A stretch of 64,000 bases of DNA from Tubulanus polymorphus (lineage: Eukaryota > Nemertea > Palaeonemertea > Tubulaniformes > Tubulanidae), in contig NC_134036.1 of the NCBI RefSeq assembly GCF_964204645.1, positions 1,488,001-1,552,000 of the forward strand. The letters are read 5' to 3'. The notes beneath the pieces are model-generated. The model saw only the letters and a list, made by a program, of their open reading frames with translations. It made no database searches and had not been told where the DNA came from. Positions 1 through 11,329 of the stretch are shown here, piece by piece; position 1 is the stretch's first letter; every line of letters begins with the position of its first letter. A program made the translations under genes and the position numbers.

Positions 1-105
1 TCCTATGGTTAACTTGTTCTTGTAATTTTGTAGTCATGCAGGTAGCCGCCAGATGTCACCGAAACTGATGCAAAGTACAGAATCATTGATTTCTGCCTAT
101 AAAAC

Positions 106-440
106 TTGAAACAAACACTCCCTCCCTCTAGATTCAGTCTCGACGTGGTGACGGTTTCTTTACCCAATCAGAGCTCGATGTTTACAGCAAATAATCAAAT
201 AGATACGTTAATTAGGTTTAGCGGCGCTTTACCCGAAATAGATCCCGTAACAAATAAATCGGTAATGAAATTTTCGATAATCAGTTACCTTAAATTCGTA
301 TCATCATCGTATCCGCTGTGATGGTGAACGATCGATACCAATTCGAAGACGACTTGTCTTTTAAATACTCGTTGCCCGACGACACGATAAAACGGTCGGT
401 ATTGTTGTATATGCCAAATGTCGGCGCGATCTATTTTTAG
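106..440 (+). CDS. Possible terminal exon of an unknown gene, with a frame break
   Basis: A pyrimidine-rich stretch ending in AG lies at about 113-130. It is followed by an open frame to the TGA at 319-321 whose product looks protein-like (mixed polar and hydrophobic residues, for example LDVVTVSLPNQSSMF). Directly after it another frame is open from the ATG at 321-323 to the TAG at 438-440 and is equally protein-like (MVNDRYQFEDDLSFKYSL). The two would join with a single-base shift near 310-320, so this may be a last exon carrying a one-base error or a decayed exon. I recognise no family. Both halves use varied codons, unlike the repeat-driven frames elsewhere in the window. The start is undefined because any upstream exons lie outside the window. 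Confidence 0.25.
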
Positions 441-460
441 CGATTCTAACCTTTGTCTCA

Positions 461-658
461 TTATAGTTTGATAAGATAATGTATATGTTTTTTCTTTACC
501 AACGTTTGGAATGTGGACCTTTTTCTTTTTGTCTGAACCGTCGTTTGATATTGATCGTCTGTTCCGAGACTGACGCAGACGACAGTTTTCTGTTGTTGTT
601 GTTCATCGCCGTTTTCTTTCTGTTTCTGTTTGTGACGTGGCGTTTTTCTTACGGCCAT
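461..658 (-). CDS. Possible small basic protein or exon, function unknown
   Basis: An ATG-initiated frame of 65 codons on the minus strand encodes a strongly basic, glutamine-rich peptide with a run of four Q and a KRKR cluster that could serve as a nuclear localisation signal. Codon usage is varied. The opposite strand is also open but reads as a phenylalanine/leucine-rich artefact of the same composition. The frame could continue upstream of the ATG as an exon. A GTAAGT donor on the minus strand at 1,609-1,614, next to a CpG-rich segment, could mark the first exon of the same transcription unit. No homologue is recognised. Confidence 0.2.
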   Translation of the reverse strand: MAVRKTPRHKQKQKENGDEQQQQKTVVCVSLGTDDQYQTTVQTKRKRSTFQTLVKKKHIHYLIKL

Positions 659-1235
659 TGTTTTTTCGTTTGCGGTTGCGGGGGTTGTCGGAAAATACGA
701 AACGCCGAAGTTTCGAATTTTTTTTTCGGAACAAACATCTTATCTACGAACTGTGTATCGAAAGTTGATCGCCTCGCTTGAATCAAACCCGAATGAGTTG
801 ATTATGTGAATATGACGTCATTGGGGGAACAAATAGGAAAGTTTGTTTTTACTTTACTTTTATACCATCAAATGCTTTTTAAAAATCGTTTCAGTGTTAG
901 TAAGAAGACGCTTAAGATAAGATAATAATATCTTGCATGGAATCCGAACTTTGACCAAGAGTTTAATTCGACGCCACATTGGGGGCAACGAATAAAGGCT
1001 TTCAACTCTAATTTCTTATAGCATCGAACGCTTTTTGAAAATCAGTTCGCAGTTTTTCGAAAGAAGACACTTCGGATTAGAGCATCAAAACTATCGGATA
1101 TTGCATGGAATTATGGTAACTTGACCCATTCAAAAGCTAAATGGATGTATAAAACTTCGAGCAGAGTCGAACGGAGATGGATATTGAAAATACGCAGTAG
1201 ATATTCTCTTGCAAGCATTAAAATGCTACAAATGA
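659..1235. other. AT-rich DNA without a recognised feature
   Basis: No frame with coding character, no clear repeat and no RNA gene is seen. Two stretches around 880-980 and 1,040-1,110 are weakly similar to each other (AGAAGAC and TTGCATGGAAT motifs), suggesting an old duplication. Confidence 0.4.
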
Positions 1236-1345
1236 CACCTTGTTTCTCCTAATCGGCCGGGTCATTTTTGTTATCAGCAATAATATTTATAATCAGTTAA
1301 TTTCTATTACCGCCGGGTCTGTTATTGTCAGCTTGATAGTGATTT
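1236..1345 (+). repeat. Dispersed repeat, copy 1 of 2
   Basis: This segment (TTTCTCCTAATCG, CAGTTAATTTCTAT, GGGTC then TTAT/TTAATGTTAGG-type sequence) recurs in the same orientation at 22,745-22,865 with scattered substitutions. Neither copy has a coding frame. It is probably part of an old mobile element that I cannot assign. Confidence 0.55.
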
Positions 1346-1407
1346 CAAAAAGAGTAATGTACAGGGTAATAAAATGCATCTGGAGAAACAGGTCCTGATG
1401 ACCTTTA

Positions 1408-1453
1408 CTGCACACGCACGCACGCACACACGCACTAACGCACGCACACAAAT
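1408..1453. repeat. CA/CGCA simple repeat
   Basis: Alternating CACG/CACA units form a purine-pyrimidine alternating microsatellite. Confidence 0.7.
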
Positions 1454-1608
1454 GACTCTCAGGCAGATGAGGTCCTACTAATAAAGAGACAATAACACCT
1501 AACGACCTATCGACAGACGACAGCCGTTTAAAGGGACTTGACTCGAATCTGTTTGTCTGCAGCGAGAGAGATTGAGCGAGAGGATGCATATAAACACGTG
1601 CGCGTTGT

Positions 1609-2000
1609 ACTTACCGTCGACTCTTTACGTAAACGTTACAAAAAACGCTTCTTCGTAACGTATCCAGCGTTCCGTTGAATTATACAAACGTATATACGTA
1701 ATAATGATATATACATATGATAATATATATAACGTTAATAACGTTGCGCGATAATTCAACAATACGTCATCGCACAGCTGATGCGCTCATTCATTTTTAC
1801 GTCGTTGTTATGCGCATCGTCGTTTTTACGTATCACTGTAAATTTGCGTATATATATACAGAAGCTAATATCGTTACGTTAACGTTTTCGTAGGCCTACG
1901 TTGTAGCGTTTGGTCGTAACGTTGTTGTTCGCGAAATCGTAAACGTTGCTTTATGACGTAATAATCGACGGTATTGTTGCTTATTTGTTGTAACAAGGTG
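1609..2000 (-). promoter_or_regulatory. CpG-rich segment with a minus-strand splice donor (candidate 5' exon/promoter)
   Basis: The segment is dense in ACGT and CGT motifs compared with the surrounding DNA. It ends on the minus strand in a canonical GTAAGT donor (1,614 to 1,609) preceded by GAGTCGACG. This layout would fit a non-coding first exon of a leftward gene. No TATA box or start codon ties it to a particular product, so it remains inference. Confidence 0.25.
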
Positions 2001-2139
2001 TTTTTAAATCTTATCATTTCAGTCGTGTGGCAGGTGCCCGTTGTTAGTTGCTTCGTCTGATTCAGGTAGGTAACGGCTTAACTCCGAAACTAATTTACTC
2101 GTGTCAAAACTATTCGCCTGTCATTATCTCTGTCCTTGC

Positions 2140-2335
2140 GCGCATCAGGTGTGAACGTCACCAGGACGTTGCAACCATAGCTGTAAGGGGTAGGGGAAGT
2201 TATTTGAAGGTAACGCCACTAAGGTGCTGCTCTTTTTCTCGATGTATTTAGAGGTAACGTCACTAAGGTGCTGCTACCATAGCTGTGAGGGGAAGGGTAA
2301 GTTATTTGAAGGTGATCCTCCCGCTATTAGAGGAG
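2140..2335 (+). repeat. 57-bp-type minisatellite, locus 1
   Basis: Degenerate tandem copies of a unit containing GGTAACGCCACTAAGGTGCT, ACCATAGCTGTGAGGGG and AAGTTATTTGAAGG. The same unit is repeated more cleanly at 12,985-13,290. Confidence 0.7.
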
Positions 2336-3970
2336 GTGCAGATGTTCTAAATGAGTCATTTGATTTCTAATTTTGATCCCGCCATGACGCGCGTAGATTC
2401 TGTCGGACGAGAGTCACTCGGAAATCCTTCCATCAATAGCTTCCCATCCATTGCAAATACCCTAGCTATCCAATAGACAGACGACATCTCTTTTAATTCC
2501 GTCTACTCCAGTTGCAAATACCCTTTTAACAACTCTGTACACCTTATAAATAGTGTGGGTAAAGTTCAAATACCAGCTTCAACAATACCGGTCGTTAATT
2601 ACCGACCATTCCCTCGCGCACCAGATTCAGTAAGTCTCGCGTTTTCTCGCAAACTCACGATGACACCACGCATAGAGTATAATATGACCACGCGTTGGAA
2701 AATCCAATTCAAGTAAAATGATTGGTTCCGCGACAAGTCTCGTGAATTCTATTTGAACCGGAAGTGACCCTGGAGAATGTGGATTAAAGGTCTTAAGCGC
2801 AAATCACGTCTAATAAAGTCTCGCTTGCTCTCGCGAGATTTGAAAGAACTATTCTTATTATCAAATTCAATTCAATGAGTATTTATTCCCGTGGCGAAGA
2901 ACAGAGTCGGGTAGGAATTCGACGCCGGGAATAAAAACCAGAAATAGAACGGAGACAAAACTCATATCCGATTATCAAAGGGTCTTAGAATAGAAATAGT
3001 CTTTCGTTTGGAGATCGTTTTTAGTTTCTACTCGTGTTCCTGTCTATATCTGAGTTGACTTAAGGGCACATCATGTGGCCTAGCTCAGTAATCAGTTTTA
3101 GTATTCAATACCTTATAAAAGTCTTAATGGAACCAGAAATGACTGGCAGTGGACTTAAAACATTGATTCTTTTCAAGCAAAATTTAAATAGACATTAGTA
3201 ATCATTTTATTCGAGTTAATTTTGTCAATTCCAAAATTCCTTCGCGAATAACTCACCAATAAAGGACTGTTATCGTTCTCTCGAGCAAATTCGAAACAGA
3301 CATTAACCGTCGTACCGCGTGTATCGCTATTCATCTTTTCTAACAATGAAAACGGTTGAGTTTAAAAAAGACAACCCGGAAGGAGATCGTTAGAGGACGA
3401 AGTCATAAAAAAAACGGATATCATGTGTTGTAAAGAGATAGTGGGCGATTTTGTCCCGTTTAGGAATTGTTTACCATCGATGGTTTTGACATTGATAAAA
3501 ATAAAACGGTGGAACCTGTTTTCTGGGTCATCGACCTACTTTTTTCATCGTACACAAAAGAAACATTAAAAAAAGAAATAATCTCGTGCAATCGTAGGGT
3601 CAAAAATAATTTCCTGGATTTTCGGTTAATTTTTTTCCCTTTTAGGAAACAAATCTATTATAAATAAAACATAAAGAAATCACATTTTCAATTGTCCCAA
3701 TAAACCCGCTTTAAATAACTTTAAATAACTTTTCTCTCCTTTGAAAACGAAGAAACCATTTGAGAAAAAAGAATAAAAGACCATATCTTGTTACAAAATC
3801 GTTACGGCATTTCCGAGTATATGATATATTTCATTCAGACGATAGACTGCGCACCCGCGAGTATCGGAATTTTACAATTTCGGGTCCAATAAATAATTAA
3901 GCTAATTTCACTAGTCGAAGAACGTCACCGGGTTCTTCTAAAAATAGCTGAACACGACTGATACCGGTGT
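2336..3970. other. Intergenic DNA, no supported feature
   Basis: Only short AT-rich frames occur here. I see no splice-flanked coding exon, RNA gene or tandem array. Homopolymer A and T runs occur around 3,400-3,700. Confidence 0.4.
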
Positions 3971-3972
3971 AT

Positions 3973-4019
3973 CTGCTGCTGCTGCGTAACTGCTGCTGCT
4001 GCTGCTGCTGCTGCTGCTT
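3973..4019 (+). repeat. (CTG)n microsatellite
   Basis: Two CTG runs separated by CGTAA. The second has about nine uninterrupted triplets. Confidence 0.85.
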
Positions 4020-4356
4020 AATTGTAATTTGCGTAGGCAGCAGATCAGACAGCTCTATAAATCAGAGAAAATATCTTCCTTTGTTATTTTGCTGGCGGTA
4101 ACACGAGAGATTTGTTTTTCTTTTTGTTTATGGAATTCTTTATTTATAACTCTAAATGTCAAGTTAATTATTCTCGTTCTCGGAAATTTCGAGAATTTGA
4201 GGAAGATAAATCAGGATTTCGTTTCCGGTTTCGTATTCAGAGAAAATCTGTTCACGACATTTTGTTGAAGCGTCTTCGGTGGTTCCGACATCGGTATACT
4301 TTATGATTCCCGTGACGTTCCATTGACACTCACCAGATGGCGTTACAATACACTAA

Positions 4357-4685
4357 GATTGGTTTTAAAACGAAAATGAGGTTAGACCGGTCTTAACTTG
4401 TTAGATTGATTATAGAACCAAAATGAGCTTAGACCGGTCTTAAGTTGTTAAATTGATTATAGAACCAAAATGAGCTTAGACTGGTGTTAAGTTGTTAGAT
4501 TGGTTATGGAACCAAAATGAGCTTAGACTGATGTTAAGTTGTTAGATTGGTTATAGAACCAAAATGAGCTTAGACTGGTCCTAAATTGTTAGATTGGTTA
4601 AAGAACCAAAATGAGCTGAGATTGGTCTTAATTTGTTAGATTGGTTATAGAACCAAAATGAACTTAGACTGGTCTTGAGTTGATG
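4357..4685 (+). repeat. 47-bp minisatellite, about 7 copies
   Basis: The unit contains TAGAACCAAAATGAGCTTAG, ACTGGTCTTAAGTTGTTAG and ATTGGT. Copies differ by a few substitutions and repeat every 47 bases. No coding frame is conserved. Confidence 0.85.
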
Positions 4686-5004
4686 GCCATAGAATCAAAT
4701 ATTTTTTCTGGGATCTGTTAAGGCTGTTGAAAACTATGTCTGTTTTTCCTATATCAAAAACATCGTAGAATTTGATACAACGATAAACAATTAATTCCAC
4801 ACCACGAGCATATCGCCTTATCTCTCCGAGCGTTTCCGGACGTGCCCGAACGGTCCCGAGTGACGCGATACGCAGTGTCTCGGTCACGTGACGGTACCTA
4901 TGAGATAAACGTCGTTAATTGGTCGGAACGTGACCAGAGTGAGATGTGTGGAAAAATACATTATTGTACACTGCCATTCCTGGAACCCGCACAACTCACA
5001 GTTC

Positions 5005-5572
5005 TTACTGAACACGCGTAAAGTGTGGAAGATCAGTTTTTGAAAATGTGCTGATAAAATGTCTAATGTCTGGTGTTTGTAGTTCATTTTCAATTAGAAA
5101 TGTCTCAGATGAAGCACTGAACACATGTGAAGTGTGGACGATCAGCTTTTGAAAGTGTGCTGATAAAATGTCTAATGTCTGGTGTTTGTAGTTCATTTTC
5201 AATTAGAAATGTCTCAGGTGAAGCACTGAACACATGTGAAGTGTGGACGATCAGCTTTTGAAAGTGTGCTGATAAAATGTCTAATGTCTGGAGTTTGTAG
5301 TTCATTTTCAACTAGAAATGTCTCAGGTGAAGCACTGAACACATGTGAAGTGTGGACGATCAGCTTTTGAAAGTGTGCTGATAAAATGTCTAATGTCTGG
5401 TGTTTGTAGTTCATTTTCAATTAGAAATGTCTCAGGTGAAGCACTGAACACATGTGAAGTGTGGACGATCAGCTTTTGAAAGTGTGCTGATAAAATGTCT
5501 AATGTCTGGTGTTTGTAGTTCATTTTCAATTAGAAATGTCTCAGATGAAGCACTGAACACATGTGAAATTGT
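5005..5572 (+). repeat. 109-bp tandem repeat, about 5 copies
   Basis: Copies spaced exactly 109 bases apart contain GAAGCACTGAACACATGTGA, GTGTGGACGATCAGCTTTTG and AATGTCTCAGGTG. They are nearly identical to each other, implying recent amplification. Short minus-strand frames repeat with the unit and are by-products. A single degenerate relative lies at 20,860-20,915. Confidence 0.9.
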
Positions 5573-6170
5573 AATTAGATAAAGTGTGTCTGACGGTACA
5601 GGGTTTTAGTGGCTGTTTCTTCAAAGAAAAAAATATTTTCAGCTGGTTTAAAATCACGATAAATGAAATTTCATTCTATGGTTCAGAATATCTGTTGTTT
5701 GTGACGTCTATTGTTTCGCTAATATAGATTTGCCTAGCAGCCAAAAAAACGACTGCCATTGTTGTGCGCGATGTCGATAGCGAAATTAATGAATGGAAAA
5801 AAAGAAAACGCTTTGTTTTGAAATTAAACGATTTCGACAATAAACGGTTTAACGATGGCTGATAAATTCTGATTATTGAATCGAGTTTGACAGGTTCAAA
5901 TATTTCGTCTGGTGATCGCCCGCGTTTTGGATAAAAAACAATAGGAGTAAAAGGCACAATATCGCCAATCTGTCACCGGCAGATCGATAAATACACTCGG
6001 GCACGTTTTGTTTAGGAGAATTAGCGCGCGGAATTTATTGGGTGTTAAGCAAGGCAGTTATTTGGCCCACGTTCTATAAACCTAAATTTATATCATTTAT
6101 CAATAGCTTGGAAGAAATTATTGATAAATCTTAATATTCATGATATGATTATACCACTAAACCCAGGTCT
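5573..6170. other. Intergenic DNA, no supported feature
   Basis: A minus-strand frame at 5,676-5,957 is open for 93 codons but has no splice or start context and an unremarkable composition. I do not call it a gene. Confidence 0.4.
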
Positions 6171-6175
6171 TGGCT

Positions 6176-6626
6176 TCTCCCTTCTCTCCCCCTCTCCCCT
6201 CTCCCCTCTCTCACTCTCTTCCTTGTCTTCCTATCTTCCCTTCTTTCTCCTATCTTCCCTTCTTTCTCCTATCTTCCCTTCTTTATCCTATCTTTCCGTC
6301 CTATCTCTCTCCCTTTCCTCTCCCATTCCTCTATTTCCCTCTGTCGGTCTCACTGGCTTTTCTCCCTTTCTCCCTCTCCATTCTCTCACCCCCTCCCTTC
6401 TCTTCCCCTCTCACTTTCTTTCCCCTTCACTCCCCTAGCTTTTCTCTTCTTTCACTCTTACTGTCCGTCCCTGTCTCTCTCACTCCGCCCTTTCTCTTCC
6501 CCTCTCCCTCTCTCTCTCCCTATCTCTTGCATTTATATCTCCTTTCTCCCACTCTTCCCCAGTCTCCGCCCCCTCTCTCCCACTCTCTCCGTCCCCCCCT
6601 CTCTCTCTCTCTCTTACTCACTCAGT
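6176..6626 (+). repeat. Polypyrimidine tract (CT-rich), about 450 bp
   Basis: Almost pure C/T sequence with CCCTCT and TCCTATCTTCCCTTCTT sub-repeats. It gives Ser/Pro/Leu-only open frames that are compositional artefacts. Long homopyrimidine mirror stretches of this kind can adopt triplex structures (general knowledge). Confidence 0.85.
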
Positions 6627-7850
6627 AGTTGGAATAATTTTAATTATTTATATCACGTTCCGTATAGAGTTTTCGATAATCGATAACTTGACCGAATTTA
6701 TATTGAAAAAAACCTAACATTTACCCCAGAATGAACCAACATACACCAACACACACACACACACAGACAAGAGTACCGATAAAACCGGTCTCTTTGTTGC
6801 CGCCGTCGTCGCCGACGCGGTTTCCATAGAATATATAATGCAACAGATATAACCGTTATAGCCCCCCGTTACCTTGTAATTCGCAAAATGATACGCTTTA
6901 AATTTCAAGATAGTATTTCGCGTTAAAGTACGCGAGGCCGATTTCAGAAATACCATATCTTAATATCAGTGATTTTATCCCAAATAGACACAAAACTCGG
7001 TTTGTCGATTTCGAATTCATTCTCAAAAGTTTTCGCTGGGTGAATAATGAATTCAACAATGATCTCGAAATCGAATCTTTCGTAAGGTTTGCATGAATTT
7101 TCTAAATATCGATTGTGTATTTTTTGGAAATTGGGACTGTTGGCATTCGGTTTGTCGATGAACTTTTGCGAACCGACGTAGCATCAACAGAAAGATTACA
7201 GCAGTTTTAATCGAAGTTTCAAAATTTAACGGTAATTTCTTTCTCTTTATCGCGAATCAAAATGAAAAATGAAAAAGATTTATCGTACAATTTCAGGGAC
7301 GATCTGAATCAGGTTTGCAGAAATGACATAAGAAGGGTATTAAGGGTATATAGAAGTGAAGATTAATTTACTGGACAAAACTCAATTAGTAATTCTTTAC
7401 GTAATGAATAAGTTTATACTTTGAAAGAATATACTATTTTACTGTGCGAAATATTATTATTTCATAAATATCATTATTTACTGACCAAAAATATATAAAA
7501 ATATAAATATATAAATTTAGTTAGTCTGATAAATTATTTAGTTAGATATAGTTTGTTTACCTTTCTGTTCTGTACTGTCGTCTGTGCCTCAATTCTCTGT
7601 AATCATAAATCCCGACTAGTTTCAGCAGACGACTCTATGTGTGTCTCCATTGGTGAGAGTTGATACTCGCCTGCCCCGTGCCGCTCGTGCTGCCCGTGCG
7701 CGCGCGCGTGCTCTAGTAGTTAACAGTAACTGACAGCAGCAGCAGCAGTAGCAGCTTGTTGCTCGCTGTACCTGCGACCATCGGAGGAGATAGACTCTCT
7801 CTCTTCGCACCGCGCGCTATCTGCAACTCTACACCGTCAGCAGCATCCAA
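6627..7850. other. Intergenic DNA with small simple repeats
   Basis: Contains a short (CA)n at about 6,748-6,765, a GC-rich CG/CGC block at about 7,676-7,712 and a short CAG run at 7,734-7,757. No coding exon is supported. Confidence 0.4.
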
Positions 7851-7854
7851 TATC

Positions 7855-8085
7855 TGAAAATACTCTACATGGCGACACCAGGGGGCGCTGTGTAACCGAT
7901 TATACTCTGCCTAGTGACATCAGGGGATACTGTCTACCACTCTGCCCGATAATTCTCTACTTGGCGACACCAGGGGCGCAGTTTGCCGCTTCCGTATCAC
8001 TGGACGACATTAGATGTCGCTACTCTGCCAGATATTACTATGCCTAGCGACACAAGGGGTCGCTGTCTGCCGCTTTTTTCCATTA
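7855..8085 (+). repeat. Degenerate repeat with CCAGGGG core, including a CTCF-like motif
   Basis: Four diverged copies of a roughly 55-60 bp unit carry TGGCGACACCAGGGG-type cores (about 7,870, 7,916, 7,962 and 8,048). The first holds ACACCAGGGGGCGCTG at 7,875-7,890, close to the CTCF consensus known in bilaterians. Whether it binds anything is unknown. Confidence 0.55.
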
Positions 8086-8460
8086 TTACTATCCTCACCA
8101 TTAATAATGATATCTTAAGTTAGAATAAACTCCAATGAAGACAATCAAGGTTTGGTTGAACTTTTTATTTCATATTTTATAATGACTCTGAATCAAGTAT
8201 GGCTTGATAAGTACGACTCCCGTATCTGTAGTTTATGGCTTAATCTCGGTAATTAGCAGGACAGCCGACAATTCATTTTCGTCATAATTCATCTACATAA
8301 AAAGGATTTCGATGATTTAGTACTTCCGGTGTGGATGAACGAGGTCACGGCTGTTGCTTTTACGTCGGCGTTGTTTAGTTCATTTATACGTCGGCAGATG
8401 GCGAATGATCTACGCCAACTTGCGGCGTGATGATTAAACAAAAAACTTATATCAATAAAT
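8086..8460. other. Intergenic DNA, no supported feature
   Basis: No coding frame, array or RNA gene is visible. Confidence 0.4.
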
Positions 8461-8464
8461 TTAG

Positions 8465-8665
8465 CATTTTGTCAGGATTCGAACCCTCAGTCCGTCGTTT
8501 GATAGCCACAAGGTTTAACCAACAAGCCAACAGTTATATATTGATAGCTCGACAACTTCTAGTTCATACCATGCCTTGTCATGATTTCACCGTTAGATGG
8601 CGACCTCAGTCCGTCGGTCGAGAAGCCCACTGGGCTAACCAACTGGCCAACGCATCTATGTTGAT
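8465..8665 (-). mobile_element. tRNA-derived SINE-like elements (two related pieces)
   Basis: On the minus strand 8,465-8,535 carries a B-box-like GGTTCGAATCC preceded at tRNA-like spacing by an A-box-like TGGCTTGTTGG. A second, diverged copy at 8,600-8,660 keeps the D-arm-like part (GGCCAGTTGGTTAGCCC) but lacks the B box. The acceptor stem is not conserved, so I call SINE rather than a functional tRNA. Confidence 0.5.
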
Positions 8666-8812
8666 AGGTCGTAATTAAACTTCTGGTTCATACCATGTTT
8701 TGTCATGATTGTTTGAAACAACATTTCGCCGTTAGATGGCGACCTAGATACCATCATTCTCAGGTTTCACCGTTAGATGGCGACCTAGATACCATCATTA
8801 TCAGGTTTATCC
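8590..8812 (+). repeat. Short tandem copies around GTTAGATGGCGACCT
   Basis: The segment with CCGTTAGATGGCGACCTAGA and ACCATCATT(C/A)TCAGGTTT occurs twice back to back at about 8,729-8,810, with a partial earlier copy at 8,590. Confidence 0.7.
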
Positions 8813-10880
8813 CACGTTCATTCCTTTGGTTTTTCTGAGTAACCACTGTGTCAGACAGTCAAGTTCACCGAGTTCAGTTGTGAGCCATCTTCCTGTATGG
8901 GATTTTTATGACCAGTATAGACTGATATTATTAATCTCGATATTCGGGGTTAACGATCCATCACATGAGATGAATCAATACCGTCTTCCAGATTATTTTA
9001 CAACATCGTTCCGTCTGCCAATCATGAATATCTGAACACTTTGCTCCACGTTATAATAGCAGAAAATTCCACCCTAAAATCTAAATATTATTGCGAGAAT
9101 AGATTCCATTGGCTAAATAGAAATATAATGTGTTTAGAAATGCGTCGGGACATTCAGAAGCTGCAGTTGCTCAAACGTTGGTTGATAACCGGGGGATAAA
9201 TAAGCTTTTCTTTAATTTTCACTATGTCAACTATCCACTGATTTACTCCAACCGTGTATTGAGCAACTGCAGCGCCCCTGACACCAGAATTGAAAGTTAT
9301 CAAAGCTCTTCTGAATTGTGGTAGTTCATTTAACGTATCGATTACGTTCTAAGTCATCTTCAGAAGGACAGCAGAGGTTATATCAGAATCTCCTGATACT
9401 GAACTGATAACTGACTGGGTTCATCATTCGACACAAGTCCGCTAGATGGCGCAAGTGTGAATGAAATCGAGGATGAGAATCAGGCGACACAGAGTGATGC
9501 TTGCTGTACCTTCAGGAACCCTTTAAGAATATTTCTCCCTAGAAATGTCTAGATTAATTTTTGTACTTTGAATTCTAGTAACCGGCATTTTAATTAGTTT
9601 ATCTACAGATAACACTTAAAACTAACTTATAAACTAATCTTTAAACAGAATTGGAATCAATATATACTTTTGAAATCAAAACCTTTCGAAACAAATCTCA
9701 TTGATTGGTAAGTGGTGCCATCTGACGGGATCTAGCCGAACTCCTTCCACAAGTTTTGACGTAATTTTAATGATAAATTGCCGGTCATCATCTCCGCAAA
9801 TAAACCGATCTTATCGCGTGTTTACAGTTGTCACGGAGCCAGTTATACTTAAATCAACAATCGAGTCAGTTCGGTCACAATGGCAACTGTCACCGGAGAT
9901 ACGTAGTGATCATCTAACGGATTAATCTATTGCTGCGGAGAATATCTTCGCACACAGAGAAAATCTATCGACCAAACAGGGCTTCGATACTTAATCTCCA
10001 AACAGTTAATCATTCTGGACCCCATTCTAGAAAATTCGTTCGTTTTTTTGCTGGTGGCAAATGGATTAGTTTTATAATGAAGTTTCTTCCGAACCAGGTC
10101 TCTCCTCAAAAACTCACCAACTCATTATTAGAATCGTCCCGTTTAAGTTTGAAGAGCTTTAAGAGGTTTAATGTTGACCCAGTGTTTGATTCTTCAAAAA
10201 CCAGTGTTTCGTCTTAGAACTGCTTTGGCCCCCAAAATCTGTTGAGCTCGTTTGGAATTGGTCGAAAGCTTTTCTATTTTTGGTTCAGTATTTGGTTCCT
10301 TTAACGTTTCATTCGAAGAATTCAATAGTAAAAGGAACCAATATGGTAAAATGATTAGGTACAAAAATGATGCTTTTTCAGTTTCCGTATTGTAAAAAAA
10401 GAAAAAAACTGCAAGACAAAAACATTCCGTGTAATTCTGTATTTTATTTAGAAACGTGGTTGGTGCTCTGTAGACCACGACCATCAGACGTGACCTTCGT
10501 AAATCTTATATGACCTAGAAAACTTTCGCGCATGCTCAGTTAAAACTATATATAAGTTTATCATAATCTAAAATTCCGATTTTATCGCTTCCTCGATGTG
10601 TTGTCACGCTCTGTTGGTGTTCTCCAACGCCGCTAGGTAGTGCTCACGTTCGTAAGATAAGCGCTACCTGTCGGTGGTTAGTGGTACTATTTGATCGCGA
10701 ACGTTTTAGTAAAGTCGCAGCAGCCAAACTGTAATTATAAAAACAAACATCGTCTTTTAAAAGTAGGATTTGAAATATAAATATAGCCGCAAAGCAGCGA
10801 TAATGGGTTTTCTATGCCACAGTGACATCTATATTGAAATTGAGGGTAATTATTGCTGGGATTCAGACCTGAAGTGCTGA
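8813..10880. other. Intergenic DNA, no supported gene
   Basis: Several 60-95 codon frames exist on both strands but overlap each other and have no start or splice context that separates them from chance. No array or RNA gene is seen. Confidence 0.4.
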
Positions 10881-10890
10881 CTGGCACTAC

Positions 10891-11135
10891 TTAGGCAATA
10901 AATGCTATGCTACTGCCCCCTGGTGGACCCTCGACTGCCACAGTAGCTTCGCCGAGAATACAGTACTTACTGCATGCCTTCTTACAGGATAGGAAACAGT
11001 CGCTGTCGTCTTCGATGTTGGAGGCGAACATTTTTCCCTGACACTGTCCGTACGGCCAGCTGTCCCCGTGTATACGGGGCAAACACGCGTAACTACACAG
11101 TGAAAACCCGATTGTAGAGGCGCCACCGTTCACTG
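10891..11135 (-). CDS. Cysteine-rich secreted-protein exon (phase 1-1), unknown family
   Basis: The minus strand has a TTTTGCAG acceptor with the exon starting at 11,135 (or 11,132), a strongly coding frame rich in CpG codons, and a GTAAGT donor at 10,970-10,965. The exon of 165 bases (11,135-10,971) starts and ends in phase 1, the typical arrangement of shuffled extracellular modules. Encoded cysteines follow C-x3-C-x13-C-x14-C-x3-C-x3-C, with acidic and aromatic residues between. If the donor is not used, the frame stays open to the TAA at 10,891. I do not recognise the fold. The partner exons are not visible nearby; the nearest minus-strand signal exon ending in phase 1 is at 29,535-29,586, far away. 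Real exon likely, gene assignment open. Confidence 0.55.
10910..10927 (-). promoter_or_regulatory. CTCF-like motif
   Basis: The minus strand reads TCCACCAGGGGGCAGTAG, a very close match to the CTCF core consensus. It lies just past the donor of the cysteine-rich exon. Sequence match only. Confidence 0.3.
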
Positions 11136-11329
11136 CTGCAAAATACAATCAATTCAAAATAATTCATTAGTCAATATAGAATATATATAGAAGAAAGCTT
11201 AATATTATCAGTGATAAAGAGGTCAAATTAATAACATAAGGCATTTATTTGGGTATCGGGTATGTCTGCACCCACAGAACCCTGTACCTTCTGTGCTTTC
11301 TACCCTGCACCCCCAGTATCCTGTATCCT

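Noticed and set aside
5005-5529. Series of 65-69 codon minus frames beginning MKMNY
   Set aside because: One frame repeated with the 109-bp unit; each ends in the next unit, with no leader or splice signal.
6170-6628. 152-codon Ser/Pro/Leu-rich frame
   Set aside because: It is translation of a pure pyrimidine tract; a neighbouring frame is open as well.
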